Shown piece after piece: positions 33,984 to 45,248 of a stretch of DNA of 64,000 nucleotides. A model generated the notes under the pieces. The model was not told the DNA's origin and did not search any database. It was given only the letters and a program-made list of their open reading frames with translations. The first letter of the stretch is position 1. Each line of letters begins with the position of its first letter. The stretch lies in contig OX596339.1 in NCBI GenBank assembly GCA_951394405.1, forward strand, positions 868,001 through 932,000, read 5' to 3'. Made by a program: the position numbers and the translations under genes. This DNA comes from Coprinellus micaceus (lineage: Eukaryota; Basidiomycota; Agaricomycetes; Agaricales; Psathyrellaceae).

Positions 33984-35449
33984 CTACTTGACGTGAATTC
34001 TTTCATCCTCCATAACGGACTGGAGCAGGGCCGAAGTATGGTGACCCCAGTGGTAGGTCAACCACCGGTGACAAGGTGGTCCCTCGTCAACCCACGTTTC
34101 CTCGCCTCCCTTCCTGTGAGCGAATTGACAGACCTCAGGGCGGACAAATCCCGCGAAACATATCCGCTCCCCCTCAACCTCCGCCGCACCATGCTCATAT
34201 AGGTATCCCGGAAGAAACATGCCGGTACCTGAATTGTACGGAAATCGGGCAGATAGTACCGGAACCTCGAATCGACCTTCCTCATACCGCCCGAAAGTGC
34301 TGAGGAAGTCAAACATGAGGGGACCTCCGGAAATGTCCCGATGGAACGGACTTTCCCGATTACAGAGGAACGCGATTCCGTTGAAGGGGGAGGTCCAGTA
34401 GCGGTATGCGAGGTTGGTACGGACGTGGTCCGACGTCTTGCAGTGATGGTTGTAGATGCGCTCGTGTGCGTTCAGCTGCCTATTGAAGGCATCAGGGTGA
34501 AGGAGAGAGAACACGGCTCCGATGATGGAATTGGTCTCCATGAGGTCGGAGATAAGGGCCTGCCCCCCTGTCCCATCGAATTGTCCAAACGTCACGGAAG
34601 GTCCTGGTTTGCAATCCGGGTTCCTCTTCAATCGTCCAGAATAGTTAGTTGTTGCAGCTCATTCCCTGGAAGGCGATGTACGTACAGAATGCCCCTGCGG
34701 GAACCAACAAGGGCTAATGTTGACCACCCCTGGTTTCACAAGGCAATCCGAGGGGTCCTTGAAGTAGGCCTGACCGCTGCGCCAGTTGTCCTTCCCTGCG
34801 AGCATCAGAGGTCTGTCAACCTCGGATGCACGCCGGAAGATTGACCATACTATTTCCTACTCGGATAGTCAGAATTTGGGATCGGGTGGTGAACTGCATT
34901 ACTGCCACGTAGCCACGGAGATTCCACTCACCCTACGACGCTCCGTGAACAGTCCGGGCAAGAAGCACAAGGCAAGCTTCTCCGCAGAATCCACAATCAT
35001 CGTGGGACCCTCAACCAGACGCGACTGTCCATCGGGGCCCTTCTTGAATGGCGACGGAAAGTGTTTCAGCAAGAAGTCGCGTTGGGTGATGCTGCCTGGT
35101 TTGGACTGAAGGGAGTCGTGCATGTCCTGGAGTGAATACTCCAGACGAACTGCCGTTCTCATGCTTCAGCACGCGCTTCCGATGGAAATTGTGCCGCGTA
35201 CTCACCGATATTCTGATTCGCCATATATATCTGCTCAACTGCCGTTGCTAGTTCACCCGCGACACGTAGAGATATTTCCCTTGGTCGTCTCCTCGCTTCT
35301 GCCATGCCAGTTCGCTCGCGCATGAGCGCCAAAGAGTAGTCGGAAAACAGCGTAAGCATGCGCTGGGCCCTTGAGAGCTGCTCATCAGGAGCGCGAGGGA
35401 CTGGGTTGAGGGTCATGGTGGTTCTGGTCTGTGTTTCAACATCAAACAC
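33984..35449 (-). CDS. TET/JBP-type 2-oxoglutarate/Fe(II) dioxygenase
   Basis: Exons 35206-35449, 34932-35149, 34686-34856 and 33984-34625 give 424 residues; an internal ATG at 35416 is an equally good start. The C-terminal exon holds the double-stranded beta-helix core. The iron-binding HxD is in SPFHRDISGG, followed by the LLSTLGR-like segment FDFLSTFGRYEEGRFEVP. The distal iron histidine is in YLYEHGA and the 2-oxoglutarate-binding arginine in GERICFAGFVR. This order and spacing are those of TET/JBP proteins, which oxidise 5-methylcytosine or thymine in DNA. Fungal members are known to be expanded and carried by KDZ transposons. All three metal and cofactor residues are present, so the enzyme may be active. 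It lies about 230 bp inside the right inverted repeat. Oxidation of methylcytosine on the element or host is inference. Confidence 0.83.
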
Positions 35450-35677
35450 GGGCTCGTCCCAATCCCACGTGCGGCGTGTCGCTCTATTTCCGCGGGCGCG
35501 GGGTTGTCATACACCGAGAGCGGACCGTATTTTTTGATTCGGTGTCCGACGTTGCTCGGGCAACGGATGCGGCACCTCTGGCTGGTGGCTGGTGGCTGGG
35601 GCCGCCCAGCCCGGCCCTTTATGCTACGTCACTGCCCTGGTCCCAGGTCGGCCGTCACTTCAGTGGCACTATAGCTC
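35450..35677. other. Right subterminal region of the KDZ element, promoter of the TET/JBP gene
   Basis: Short GC-rich stretch between the dioxygenase start and the right inverted repeat. It has a GTGTCCGAC word near 35541 and a small direct repeat of GCTGGTGGCTGGTGGCTGG at about 35580-35598. Confidence 0.45.
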
Positions 35678-35767
35678 CCGAGCTGGGCCAGGGTAGCCCA
35701 TCAACCCAGTATCTGATGTCGGCCCAGGTTGGTCTTGCCCCTGTTGCCACTCCTGCTGAATGGGCTG
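35678..35767 (-). repeat. KDZ terminal inverted repeat, right
   Basis: Read inward on the minus strand it starts CAGCCCATTC. The 20-bp core lies at 35713-35732, the same offset as in the left end. Confidence 0.9.
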
Positions 35768-35775
35768 CTTCGATC
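35768..35775. repeat. 8-bp target-site duplication of the KDZ element, right copy
   Basis: CTTCGATC, the second copy; F-box coding sequence resumes directly after it. Confidence 0.95.
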
Positions 35776-36616
35776 ATATGAACGTCAGTGCCGACCGCCA
35801 TAATCCCACAGGGAGCGGGCTTACAACTACTGAGCAAGTCCAGTTGTTCTACGACACTATCCTACCCAGTCATTGCAGCACTCTACAAACTCTCGGCCTG
35901 GCGTGCGATGTCCCAGATAGGGACATGTGGTATTTAACCCACGACCATTTAGAACAGATCGCTCTCTGTCCTTCTTTAAGGCACTTGGAAGCTATGTATT
36001 ACCATCTCGAGTCTGAGGACCTTTCCAGGGGGCTTCATAGACCTTTCCAATGTCCTGCAGTTTCAGACCCTCGCATACTCCCAAAACTCCCTCTAGTGCG
36101 TTCGTGTCACCAATGCCTCGGCGGCCCCTTCGACTGACATTGGCCTCTCAGCATCACCTACTTTCTACGGTCGCCACCAAATGCTCTGAGTTACACGAGT
36201 TGAAGCTCTTAATGGACTGCCGCGTACGCCTCCATGGAGCGCCACCGCTCAGCGGCCATTACCGCCAATCAGGCTGGAAACTCCGCAACGGCCCTGCAGA
36301 CCTAGCCTGCATTAGCGCCGTCTGTGCCACCCAGTTCCCCATTGCTGTTGAGGGCGCATCGGCTTTGGTAGCCTCAAATACGCCGGTGCCTGAGCCCCAT
36401 TTTCGCGTCAAAAGTGCCTGGAAGGTGCTCCGACCACGCCGAATTTACAGCCCAACCCTTGAGCCAATGTTTTCCCTAGAGGTGGAAGGGGAGGACCCCG
36501 ACGACCACGAACATGGGAGCCGTGCGTGTAGGCAATGCGGCGAACTATGGACATCGTATGCGATGTGTGGAGCTCAGCCGTGGGCCTCGCTGGGATCGAC
36601 GATAGCTTGTGATTAA
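35776..36616 (+). pseudogene. F-box/LRR gene C, 3' part (cut off by the KDZ element)
   Basis: Continuation of the gene at 14832: exon 3 resumes at 35776 and ends at 36095, intron 36096-36151, last exon 36152-36616. It matches gene A (the segment HCSTLQTLGLACD against HRKTLRTLGVTCN, the LHELKLLMDC block, and a CRQCG end). The first base completes the codon interrupted at 15899. It has no promoter of its own in F-box sequence, so it should not be counted as a separate gene. Confidence 0.9.
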
Positions 36617-36827
36617 ATAGCTTGGATATAGTGTCAGGAACACCCTGTACTGTAGTACATAGCCCATTGAAACCCCTCCGAGCGAGGAGGAGAGACCAGG
36701 GGCTCTGGAAAACCAGTATAAGAAGAAACAAAGGTGATAGGCTCCGGGACCCGTGGGCAGTTTACCTAGGTACCGAAGGGATGGGCTTTCAAAGTATTAG
36801 GATCTACCTGCAAGCTGCACTTCCTGG

Positions 36828-38497
36828 TCACCGAAGCATCACCGTCCATCCCCCCGGGACCGGCGCTTTGACAGCAGCCTTTGCGGCCCAAACCATCTCG
36901 CCGAAAGCCTTCGCCATGTCGAATTCGTAGTCGTCATATGCATTTCCACACCAACCGAGGTCGGGGACGGCACGTTTGGCTTCCAGCGTAAGGTCCTTGA
37001 GGTGTGGTAGGTTCGAAGCGAGGTTTGAAAGGAGGAGTGTCTGTTGGTGGCGAAACTAAGTTCGGGTGTGGAGATGAAAGGGGTAAATTTCATACCATAT
37101 CTATAGTCGAGGGCAAACCTTCCACTCCCCCATCTTCGCCTTCATCTTCGCTGCGATATCCATCTTCGTTATCACCGTCCTGACCTTTCCCGTAGTCCTC
37201 GATAGGATCCGGTGGAAAGTGATATGTGAGCCACAACGTTTCCAGTCCCTTGCACTCGAGTATGCCTTGCAACCTCTCCTCCGTAACACCGTAGTTCCTC
37301 CAAGGCAAATTCTCATACGCAAGATGTCGAAGTGAGCTCCAATGCGTCGCCAAAGCCTCGTGGAATGCCTTGCTGCTCGCGTTGTCCTTGATAGGATTGC
37401 GAACCCGGGCAGTATAAGGAGACTTATAAAGACGAAGCTCGACCAATCCGGAATATGACTGGAGGTACTGGAGGATGGGGGCCGTGATCGGATAAATGGA
37501 TAGAGTCTTCAGTTGTATGCCCTCCTTCGATAGCTCTTTCCAAAAGGATGGATCGACTGTACCGGCAACGGCGTCCTCGACAATGAGATGGGACAGGGAA
37601 GGGAAGGCGGAGACGGATGAAGCGTGGAGCCGAAGATGGGCTGAATTGAATGTGAGCGACGCGAGGTGTGGAAGAGACGCCGGGAGAAGAGTTTCCAGGC
37701 CTCGAAAGAAGACGCTGTGGTTCACCGTGGAACCGAGGTAAGAGAAAGCCGTTCGGAGGGTCAAGTTTTCCAGCCCTTCTGTATGCTTCGCCAGCATCGC
37801 TTTCAATGAGTCGGCAATCGACGGGACGAGATCGATCTCGACGATGTAGACTGAACTGAGCTTGGGGAAGGTATACAGAGGAAGAGAAACGTCCTGGAAC
37901 GTGTTGCCGTCGGGACGAAACACGATTCTGAGCTCCTGGAGGACTGGAAGGCGGGATAGACTATGGAGTATGCTGTCGTGCGGATGCGTCGGGTACAAGG
38001 CGAATCTACAATGGGTTAAATAATCGAGGTTAGTTCATGAGACGAGGGGTCCGACGAGGATGACGTACGCCGCGCATTTGACATTCACAAGCGACTCGAT
38101 AGCCGGGATGAGATAACATTCCTCTAGATTTGGTGGCTTAATGGCCCCAGTATCAACAAGAGACGACGGGTCACCATGCCCTCCCTGGTCGATAATCAAC
38201 TTGGTTGTCCATCGCGAATGCGGGGCGCCGCCAGCCTTCAGGTATTCGACCTGAGGAATGAACTTCGGACTATGGTATGGGGCGATTTTTATGGAGCTGA
38301 AGGCTAGGGGTTCGATGGTCGTCGCGAATGTTCGAGACAAGAATCGCAAGCCACAGAACTCCACGAATCGAATCGTGCGTTTGACCTGCGTTCATAGACC
38401 AATTAGCAAATATACTATCGATGGGGAATGAAGAGGCTGATGGTACTTCGTTGAGAATGAGAGTGAGTATTTCGGGGGGAATTTCCTCGAGGAGCAT
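36828..38497 (-). CDS. F-box/LRR-type protein D
   Basis: Exons 38447-38497, 38069-38385, 37096-38005 and 36828-37040 give 496 residues, with intron phases 0, 2, 0 as in gene A. The F-box starts at once (LLEEIPPEILTLILNE) and is completed after intron 1 (FVEFCGLRFLSRTFATTIEPLAF). Leucine-rich repeats follow. An acidic insert lies near residues 405-425 (a run of D/E/G), and a helical tail ends the protein. It converges with the 3' part of gene C, with 211 bp between the stops. The expected role is an SCF substrate receptor, by family. Confidence 0.82.
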
Positions 38498-39140
38498 GTC
38501 TTCGAAAACTAGTGGGTGAAGCGGCGGGATTGTTTCGAGGGTATGTGGGGGTTTAGAGAGAGGAGATCTGAAGTGTGACGGATCCTTGTCAAGTACTTAT
38601 AGCTTCGCGATCTTCAGATCAACGGGCGTGACGGGAAAGGGCCCAAATGCGGCACAATTCAGATTCCAGAACACCAGATACATGACTTCGTTTCTGGCAA
38701 CGCACAGCTCTTCTCGAGTCGCATCATGCAGCGAGGAAGAGCTAGTGATCAATCTCAAGTTGGGGGGAGTAGATGTTCTCGTGTCTCATGAACCCTCCTG
38801 GTAAGCTGCTAACCTACGATTGGGATCCCTTGAGATTGCACAGGTTAGCGACTGGCCAGACGATACAACGTTTGGGCGCTTACCGGCACATGATGACCGA
38901 ATCAGGGAGGGTGGGTCTTGATTTTTGCTCCTGCTACTCAGGAAGACATAGCAAACAGTTCCATCCAAGTTTCCTGTGTATTTAAGCCATTCTACCTAAA
39001 AGTTTGGCAGGAAACGACGAATCTCGTTGATCGTCGTGGTTGGGAGTAAGATGTGACGGCGTCACGGTGTGACCGCGCGCCAATTTGGCACGGACCGTGA
39101 CATTCCTCCTTGATTTCACCCCTCGAGGACGTCGATAGTC
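38498..39140. other. Divergent promoter region between F-box gene D and CK2 beta
   Basis: No gene seen. It holds the promoters of two genes that point away from each other. A short GATTTGA-type AT-rich part lies at about 38980-39050. Confidence 0.45.
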
Positions 39141-40259
39141 AGTATCCAAATAACCATCTACGAGGCCAGGAGCTCACTAGGATGCAGTGGAGGACATATC
39201 AACGGGCTCAGACTCTGATTATTCCAGGTAATATCCTCTCCAACACCAACTTCCCGTCGTAGCTGATGTTTCTGATTTCTGTACAGCTCAGTGCGTTTCT
39301 CGAGTTATATCCAAGAGCGTTCTCGATTAATACTACGCGCAGTGGATCTCTTGGTTCATGTCTTCGAAGGGAAATGAGTACTTTTGCGAAGTCGAAGAGG
39401 ATTTCATCCTGGATCGGTTCAATCTGACGGGCTTGAACAACGAAGTGGCGAACTACTCACAAGCTTTGGATCTCATCACGGACAACCTAGGTGCGTGGCT
39501 GTCCGTTCTGGAAAGGCGTGGTATCTAGATCTTCTGTAGACGACGATATCCAAGATGAACTACGCGGCTCGCTAGATGTCCAGGCCCGTCTTTTGTACGG
39601 CCTCATCCATGCACGATGGATCGTCACTGCTCGGGGTCTCCAGAAGATGGTGAGTCTCGCGTTTCATTAAGTTGCATTTTCTGGACACCTTTTCCAGCTC
39701 GAAAAGTACAAACGCGCAGACTTTGGCCGGTGTCCTCGCGTTCTCTGCCAACAACAACCCCTCCTCCCTGTCGGCCTCACCGACATCCCCTACGAAAAGT
39801 CCGTCAAGCTCTACTGCGGCCGCTGTGAAGACCTCTACTCCCCCAAATCCTCCCGCCATGGCTCCATCGACGGAGCCTACTTCGGCACGACCTTCCCCCA
39901 TCTCCTCTTCCTCGTCTACCCTACGCTTATCCCACCGAAGAGCGGCCCTAGCGATACGGGGAGCTCAAGCAGGGACGCTGGAGGCGACTCGAGGAACCGC
40001 CGGAGAGCAAGAGACGAGGGTGAGATCGCGGAGGGCGGAGGGGAGAATATCAGTACGGCGACGGTTGCGCTCAAGGCGGACAGGTACCGCCCGAAGATTT
40101 ATGGGTTCCAGGTGCATGAGATTGCAAAGCTCCAGCGGTGGCAGGAAGCTGTGCGCGACCGGTGAGTCTATTCGTCTCCGCTATGGCCCCACGACTTATA
40201 CGGGATACAGGCAAGTCACGCGGTTGGAAGGCCTCGAGGAGGCTACCCGGACCAACTGA
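39141..40259 (+). CDS. CKB1: Casein kinase 2 regulatory (beta) subunit
   Basis: Clear CK2 beta: [48 protein letters not shown], the zinc-ribbon cysteine pairs CPRVLC and CGRC, and [17 protein letters not shown]. The subunit dimerises by the zinc ribbon and steers the CK2 kinase. Exons: 39188-39227, a 4-base exon 39287-39290, 39343-39490, 39540-39649, 39698-40161 and 40211-40259. The family sequence requires the four bases CTCA to keep the frame. No ATG is in frame before the conserved [12 protein letters not shown]; the best reading is a start codon split by an intron, A at 39141 and TG at 39188, which gives 271 residues. A Ser/Arg/Gly-rich insert of about 45 residues follows [10 protein letters not shown]. 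The start is the only weak point. Confidence 0.9.
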
Positions 40260-41235
40260 AGCTAGCCACGACTTTCCCTGTACATCCTACGCCTCCCACT
40301 ATTTCATATTCCACTAATTTCTCGACGATCTCCCTCTTGTGGACCCCAGCCCACTTGCCCACGTTCGGTGTGCACCGTCGCCCGCTTTTTCTTACACGCT
40401 CACTCACGCGGCAACCTTCACGGGACTATGAGTAGCATATCTGCATTTCGAAGCCGCTCCTTCCAGACCCCACCTCACCTTTCACAGGCTGCAGTCGCCT
40501 TCCGTCTTGCCCCTCAGCTAGACTGGTGACCAGCGGAGAATGAGGATGAGGGTGGAGGATCCTCGATTCTCCCTTTGCTCATGGAGCGACGGTAACCGGT
40601 CTACCCCTCAGCCACTTCTGGTGGACCTCAGCGTCTAGGTCCTCGCTCTCATCTTCGCCAAGGTGCGTCCGACTGAACTCAGGTTGCGCGAAGTTCAGCG
40701 AAGGGTCCGGCTTCACCCTAGGCGATGAGATTCGTAGTTTCCCGCCGAACGCCAGAAAGGAGGTTTTGGAAACGCAGAGAATTGTCCCAGCCTTCGATCT
40801 GTCGAAGGACGTTAAGTCTGGAAGGCGAGCGTATTCGTGTTTCGTTATTCTGAAATTTCTAACTGACATTTACGACCTCGAGGCCGTCCAGGATTTGCCT
40901 TTCATCAGATGTGGATCGAGGAGCAACCGACATCGAAGGAGTATGATGTCGTGCTTCAAGAGAAGGGAGTAACCTGTCGTCGTCATCGATCTTATTCCGC
41001 CCTTTGGGCATTTCATGGGCGCTTGGAGGGCCTGAAGGCCGTGATCTGATCAGAGGTGGGGATGAGGTCGGAAGCAATACTCCAGTCTCTTTCACCGTTA
41101 TCTGTTTCTTTGTCTTCTTCTTGTCACGTTCGTCACAACCCATTCACAACTTAAAACGCTCGGGGTGGCCATGAAACTCGCTCAGCTTCCCTTCCATTTC
41201 GACCTACTCCATTCCTCTCGTCGACCCTTCGAGCA
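40260..41235. other. Intergenic region with a doubtful minus-strand frame
   Basis: On the minus strand two adjoining open frames (41143-40859 and 40869-40579, about 94 and 96 codons) could be exons of a small gene. I find no convincing splice pair between them and no known motif, so I do not call a gene. The rest holds nothing I recognise. Confidence 0.4.
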
Positions 41236-43001
41236 ATGCCGGTACAAAGTGTGTTGGATATAATGCCCCTGGAGCTCTTTGAGCTCATCCTGAATACGGT
41301 GCGCCGTCTTCCGTTATGCCTTTCATCTACACGCACCCTTCCTTACCTCCATGACCTTTGACTAGAACCGCATTCTGGATCCTACCGACTACCATCGCTT
41401 GCGACTCCTTTGTCGGGTTGCCAACGATGTGTTGGAGCCTCATGCGTTCTCGACGTTGAATATACGACACACCGAGCACCACATTACCACGAGCGAGGAT
41501 AAGCTAGCTGCCATCGCGTTGGGAACCAGTCCTTATTCGCGGCGGGCGAAGATAATCGCCTTCCACAGGTCCCTCCCCGATGACGACGGCAACGAGGACG
41601 AAGGGGGTGAAGACAACGATGAGGGCGACGACGACAACGATAATCCGGGCCGATTGGAACACGACGGAGCCCCGGTAGCCCAGTTGCTGGTGAATGCCCT
41701 GAAGGCCTTGAAAGAGATCGAAGCCGTATCCATGTACGTCCGGATTCCTTTTACATTCGGGAATTGCTAAACAGTGTGCTACATCACAGGGTCGATACTT
41801 TGCCACAGATGATACACGACGACGTGCTCTGCATCTTAGCGGACTACCCCTCTCTGAAGCGTCTCGATTTAATACCCGGTCAAGACGGTCGACCGGTTCC
41901 GCGAACCATCTTCGATCGCTTCTCAAACCTTACGTCGATAAGAATCATCCAACGCGATCCCGCGATTGACCCGCTCTGTGTGGACGGCGCAATCGCGAGG
42001 TCCACGTCCCTAGAATGTCTCGAAATCCGTTCCCAGCTTCCGGATGGGTTCCACAACATTCCTCAGTGGTCGCTCGGCGCCCTATTCAAACCCGCGCTAA
42101 GGGGCGTTCCTGGATTCCAACCCAAACTCAAGTCACTCGACCTCCACTCGCCGTGGCTTACTCTTGATCCTGGCGCAGCCCCATTTCTGGCGTCCCTCAC
42201 CCGGCTTTCGTTCAACGGCATGGCTGAAGTGAGCCCGGGGTTTTGGGTCGCCATGGCCGCAAGCGCTGTGCGACTGAAGTCTTTGCGGGCGGGGAGGGAA
42301 ACCAACATGGGGCTCGTCCGTTACCTTACATCGTATGAAGGCCTCCAAGAGCTGGGAGTCTACTTTGGCCCCCACACCGAGTTCGTCGAATTGGACGAGA
42401 CCCTCGCTGCCTCGTTTGCCAAGGCGTTCTTTACCCAAGTTCTCCCGAGCCACAAGGGCTCACTCCAAATCCTCAACTACGACGGCGAATATGGGCCTTG
42501 GTGTTGCGAAGCCTGGCTGCCCCAGATTTTTCTCTGCACATTGCTCAAGAAACTGGGAGTTCTCTGTCACTACCCCTCCCCTCGTGACGGGGATGCGCAT
42601 CGTGCGATACCTGTGGTCCGTCAAATTCATGCCTTCCATGACCGTACTGCACTAACTCCTCCCCATAGGGCGAATTGATATCCAAGATCGTGAAAGAGCT
42701 TCCGCAAATCGCAAGGCTTTCCATCAAAGCCACACGCCGGAAGCAGGTCTCGGCGGATTCTCTGAATATCTACAGAGTGCGTGAGTACTTCGCAGCTGTC
42801 TGCATGACCGAGGCTATCATAATCGCCGCGGAGCCACCCCAATGGGTTGTCTCGACGCCCATAGTCGATTTCACTCCCGTTCCGGGTCCGATTCCAGGTC
42901 AGTACAAGTTGGAGATGGACCCGGAATGCGCCCAATTCCTCCACCCTCCGTTCTCTGATCCCGATGGTATGTCACCCGACGACACCAACACTACGGTGTG
43001 A
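41236..43001 (+). CDS. F-box/LRR-type protein E
   Basis: Exons 41236-41298, 41366-41733, 41790-42615 and 42669-43001 give 529 residues, with the family phases 0, 2, 0. The F-box is LDIMPLELFELILNT plus, after intron 1, DYHRLRLLCRVANDVLEPHAF. A strongly acidic loop (about residues 85-110, DDDGNEDEGGEDNDEGDDDN) is peculiar to this copy. Leucine-rich repeats follow. The third intron uses a weak GTCCGT donor, so the exact end of exon 3 is less certain, and an alternative final exon beyond 43001 cannot be excluded. It converges with gene F, 204 bp between stops. Confidence 0.78.
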
Positions 43002-43205
43002 AGGTAAGCACTTCCCCCTCTCCTCGTGTCGGTTGTCGTTAACGCCGCATCTTGCGGGTTATAGCCACTTCTATCAACTGGGCGCGTTCCCCGTTGCGAA
43101 AGGAAGTGACTCGGGGCGTGCGTGGCTTCCGCGCCAATTGTCGATTGGTAGTACATTACGGAAGAACCGCTAGACAGGCCCTCATCACACCCTCATCATC
43201 CTACT

Positions 43206-44810
43206 TTACATCTTCTCTATGACCTCGATATCCGCTGTAAATTCGACTCTGCTCTTCTGCAACGCCCGCTTCAAATCCCGTTTGAAGTCTTTAACCACCT
43301 TGTGCCTAGCCACGTAGTCGCCATGGCAAGGCGTGAAATCACCCGCCGGCCAACGATAGTCCACTCTCTTCGGCTGGATCGCCAAGTGTTGGAGTCGAGG
43401 GGCACTTCGTGCGAGCCCGTTAATCAAAGACCTGAGCGCCGCGACAGGACGGATGAAGATGCTAGGGTCATCAAAATCAGGGTAGTAGTAAATAATTTGA
43501 AGCGTTTCGAGATTGAAGCAGGAGCGGATGCCCTCGAAGCGATCACACACAGTATGGACAGTGAGAAGGATGCCGTACTCCGCACAGGGGAGTTCTTCGA
43601 AGAGAAGGTTTTGGAGTGTCGGGCCATGTCTGGGTAGCACGTCCCGAAAGAGACTTCGTTGCCGTTCCTGAGCGACATCCTCGTCGCTGAAGGCGCCCTG
43701 GTCCGCGGTTGATGGATAAAGCTTCAGAGTTTTGAGACCCTCGTACGACAATAGGTAGTCTATTGCGGGCCGGGTTATGGGAGACATGTGGAGCCCTTCA
43801 AGATGTACGCCGTTGGCGGTGAGGGCGCGCCAGAAAGAGTGGTCGATGAGTGGTGAGAACGCGTTTTTCATGCGAAGTTCGGTGAGACAGGTGAATAAAA
43901 GGGTGAAGGGGAGGCCGATGCGACATGCGTCCATTGCAAGGTACTTGAGAGGGGGTACATCCGCGAGTAGATCAGCCAGCGATACTTTGATGTCGTTGGA
44001 TTCCGGGAGGGAGCCCCCAGAACCGTCGCGGCGGTCGGAGAAATTGGCTGGGAGGAGGGATAAAACCTCGAGATTGGGGCTATTAGCCAGAAGGGTCTTG
44101 AGGGTGCTCATATTGGCGTCGATAAGGTGGAACTGAAAGAGGTTGATAGTGCGCAGGTTCACGAATCCGCCCAATGACAGAGGGAGTTCATCGAAACGGT
44201 CTGAGAAATGGAGTTCGAGATGCTCAAGATGTGGGAGTTGAGAGAATGCTTTGAGAGCATCTTCGAATGGATGTCCTTCCCAAAGGTTCATGCTTTAATC
44301 CGTCAACTCGTTGCCAACCGCATGCCACGACTTGCACAATACACACCTTGCACTCGTAAGATTCCCTAATGCTCGTATTGCCGAGATCAAGTAGTCGCTC
44401 TGTGATTCGTAGAGCTCTACCATATACTCGTTTTCTTGCGTCTTTGGTTCCTGTTCGGCCAAACCTGGAGCTAAGGCTTCGATGCGCAGCTGGGTCGTCC
44501 ATCGTGAGTTCGGACTTGTCCCTGACGCCAAGGCTTCCATCTGGCTACGATAGTAACGCATTGCCCAATGAAACGAGGCGGAGGCAAATAAAGAGCTTTC
44601 TGAGGCTCCGCTGAGCTCCCTACAGACCAGTCGAAGTTGGCAAAGCCCATAGAAGTCAATGTATCGAAGCTGTCAAGCCAAAATGCAGAGGGTGTTATGG
44701 GGTGACACTCTCAGTGATGTTGCCCAGACACGCAAGTGAAAGGGACGAACCTTCTTCGCGATGAGCACCAAAATTTCCCTAGGAAGGTCGAGCAGTTGCA
44801 CCACTGTCAT
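43206..44810 (-). CDS. F-box/LRR-type protein F
   Basis: Exons 44751-44810, 44347-44669 and 43206-44292 give 489 residues, introns in phases 0 and 2 as in the paralogues, but without the last intron. The F-box is VVQLLDLPREILVLIAKK and FYGLCQLRLVCRELSGAS. Leucine-rich repeats make up the rest. A second in-frame ATG at 44864 would add 18 hydrophobic residues. The likely role is substrate recognition in an SCF ubiquitin ligase, from family knowledge. Confidence 0.8.
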
Positions 44811-45248
44811 GATAGGGGTAAAGGAAATGAGGATGATAGGTGCCAAAGGAATGCGAGTTGGCACGACACCTATTCCAACTCAGCTCGGTCAGCTCCGATC
44901 ATAGGCGCTGGGACTGGGATCCAAAGTAGTGCAATCCGATTAAGGGATATGAGGGAATGTTAGGCTTGGGGGCAAAAGAGGAAGATACCAACTCTGAAGA
45001 TCAGAGGCTCGCATTACGTGCTCATGGGTCCGGCTCCCAGTCGACGATTTTGTACTTGAACAGGCTGTCAATGACCGCAGATTGTGGTCATGCATGGTCA
45101 TAGAGTATACATCGCACCGGACCGCGTATCACGTCGCGTTATACAAGAAGAGTAAAGACCAGAGCAAAGCATAGAATAGGAATGGGGGTATCACAGAACT
45201 GGATATGGGGTATAGGTAGCGCAGCGGTGTAAAGAGAATTCGCACAAT
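44811..45248. other. Intergenic, nothing recognised
   Basis: Promoter side of F-box gene F and the 3' side of the LRR gene at 45249. No coding or repeat signal seen. Confidence 0.45.

Larger units (their letters stand above)
15900..35767. mobile_element. 19.9-kb KDZ (Kyakuja-Dileera-Zisupton) transposon with TET/JBP and other cargo
   Basis: The element is fixed to the base by three facts: an exact 8-bp duplication, the length known for KDZ/Zisupton elements; imperfect inverted repeats with the identical core CCAACCTGGGCCGACATCAG at bases 36-55 from each end; and restoration of the F-box gene C frame when the element and one duplication copy are taken out. From left to right it carries two unknown genes, the KDZ transposase (minus), a homeodomain-like gene (plus), a long coiled-coil gene (minus), three small plus-strand genes and a TET/JBP-type dioxygenase (minus). 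KDZ transposons of mushrooms are known to travel with TET/JBP genes. None of the main genes shows a break, so this copy may be autonomous and young. Confidence 0.93.

Noticed and set aside
35760..36616. Separate small F-box-like gene right of the KDZ element
   Set aside because: It starts exactly after the target duplication and continues the frame of gene C at 15899; it is the cut-off 3' half.
39572..39901. 109-codon minus-strand frame in the CK2 beta gene
   Set aside because: Antisense shadow of strongly conserved CK2 beta coding sequence.
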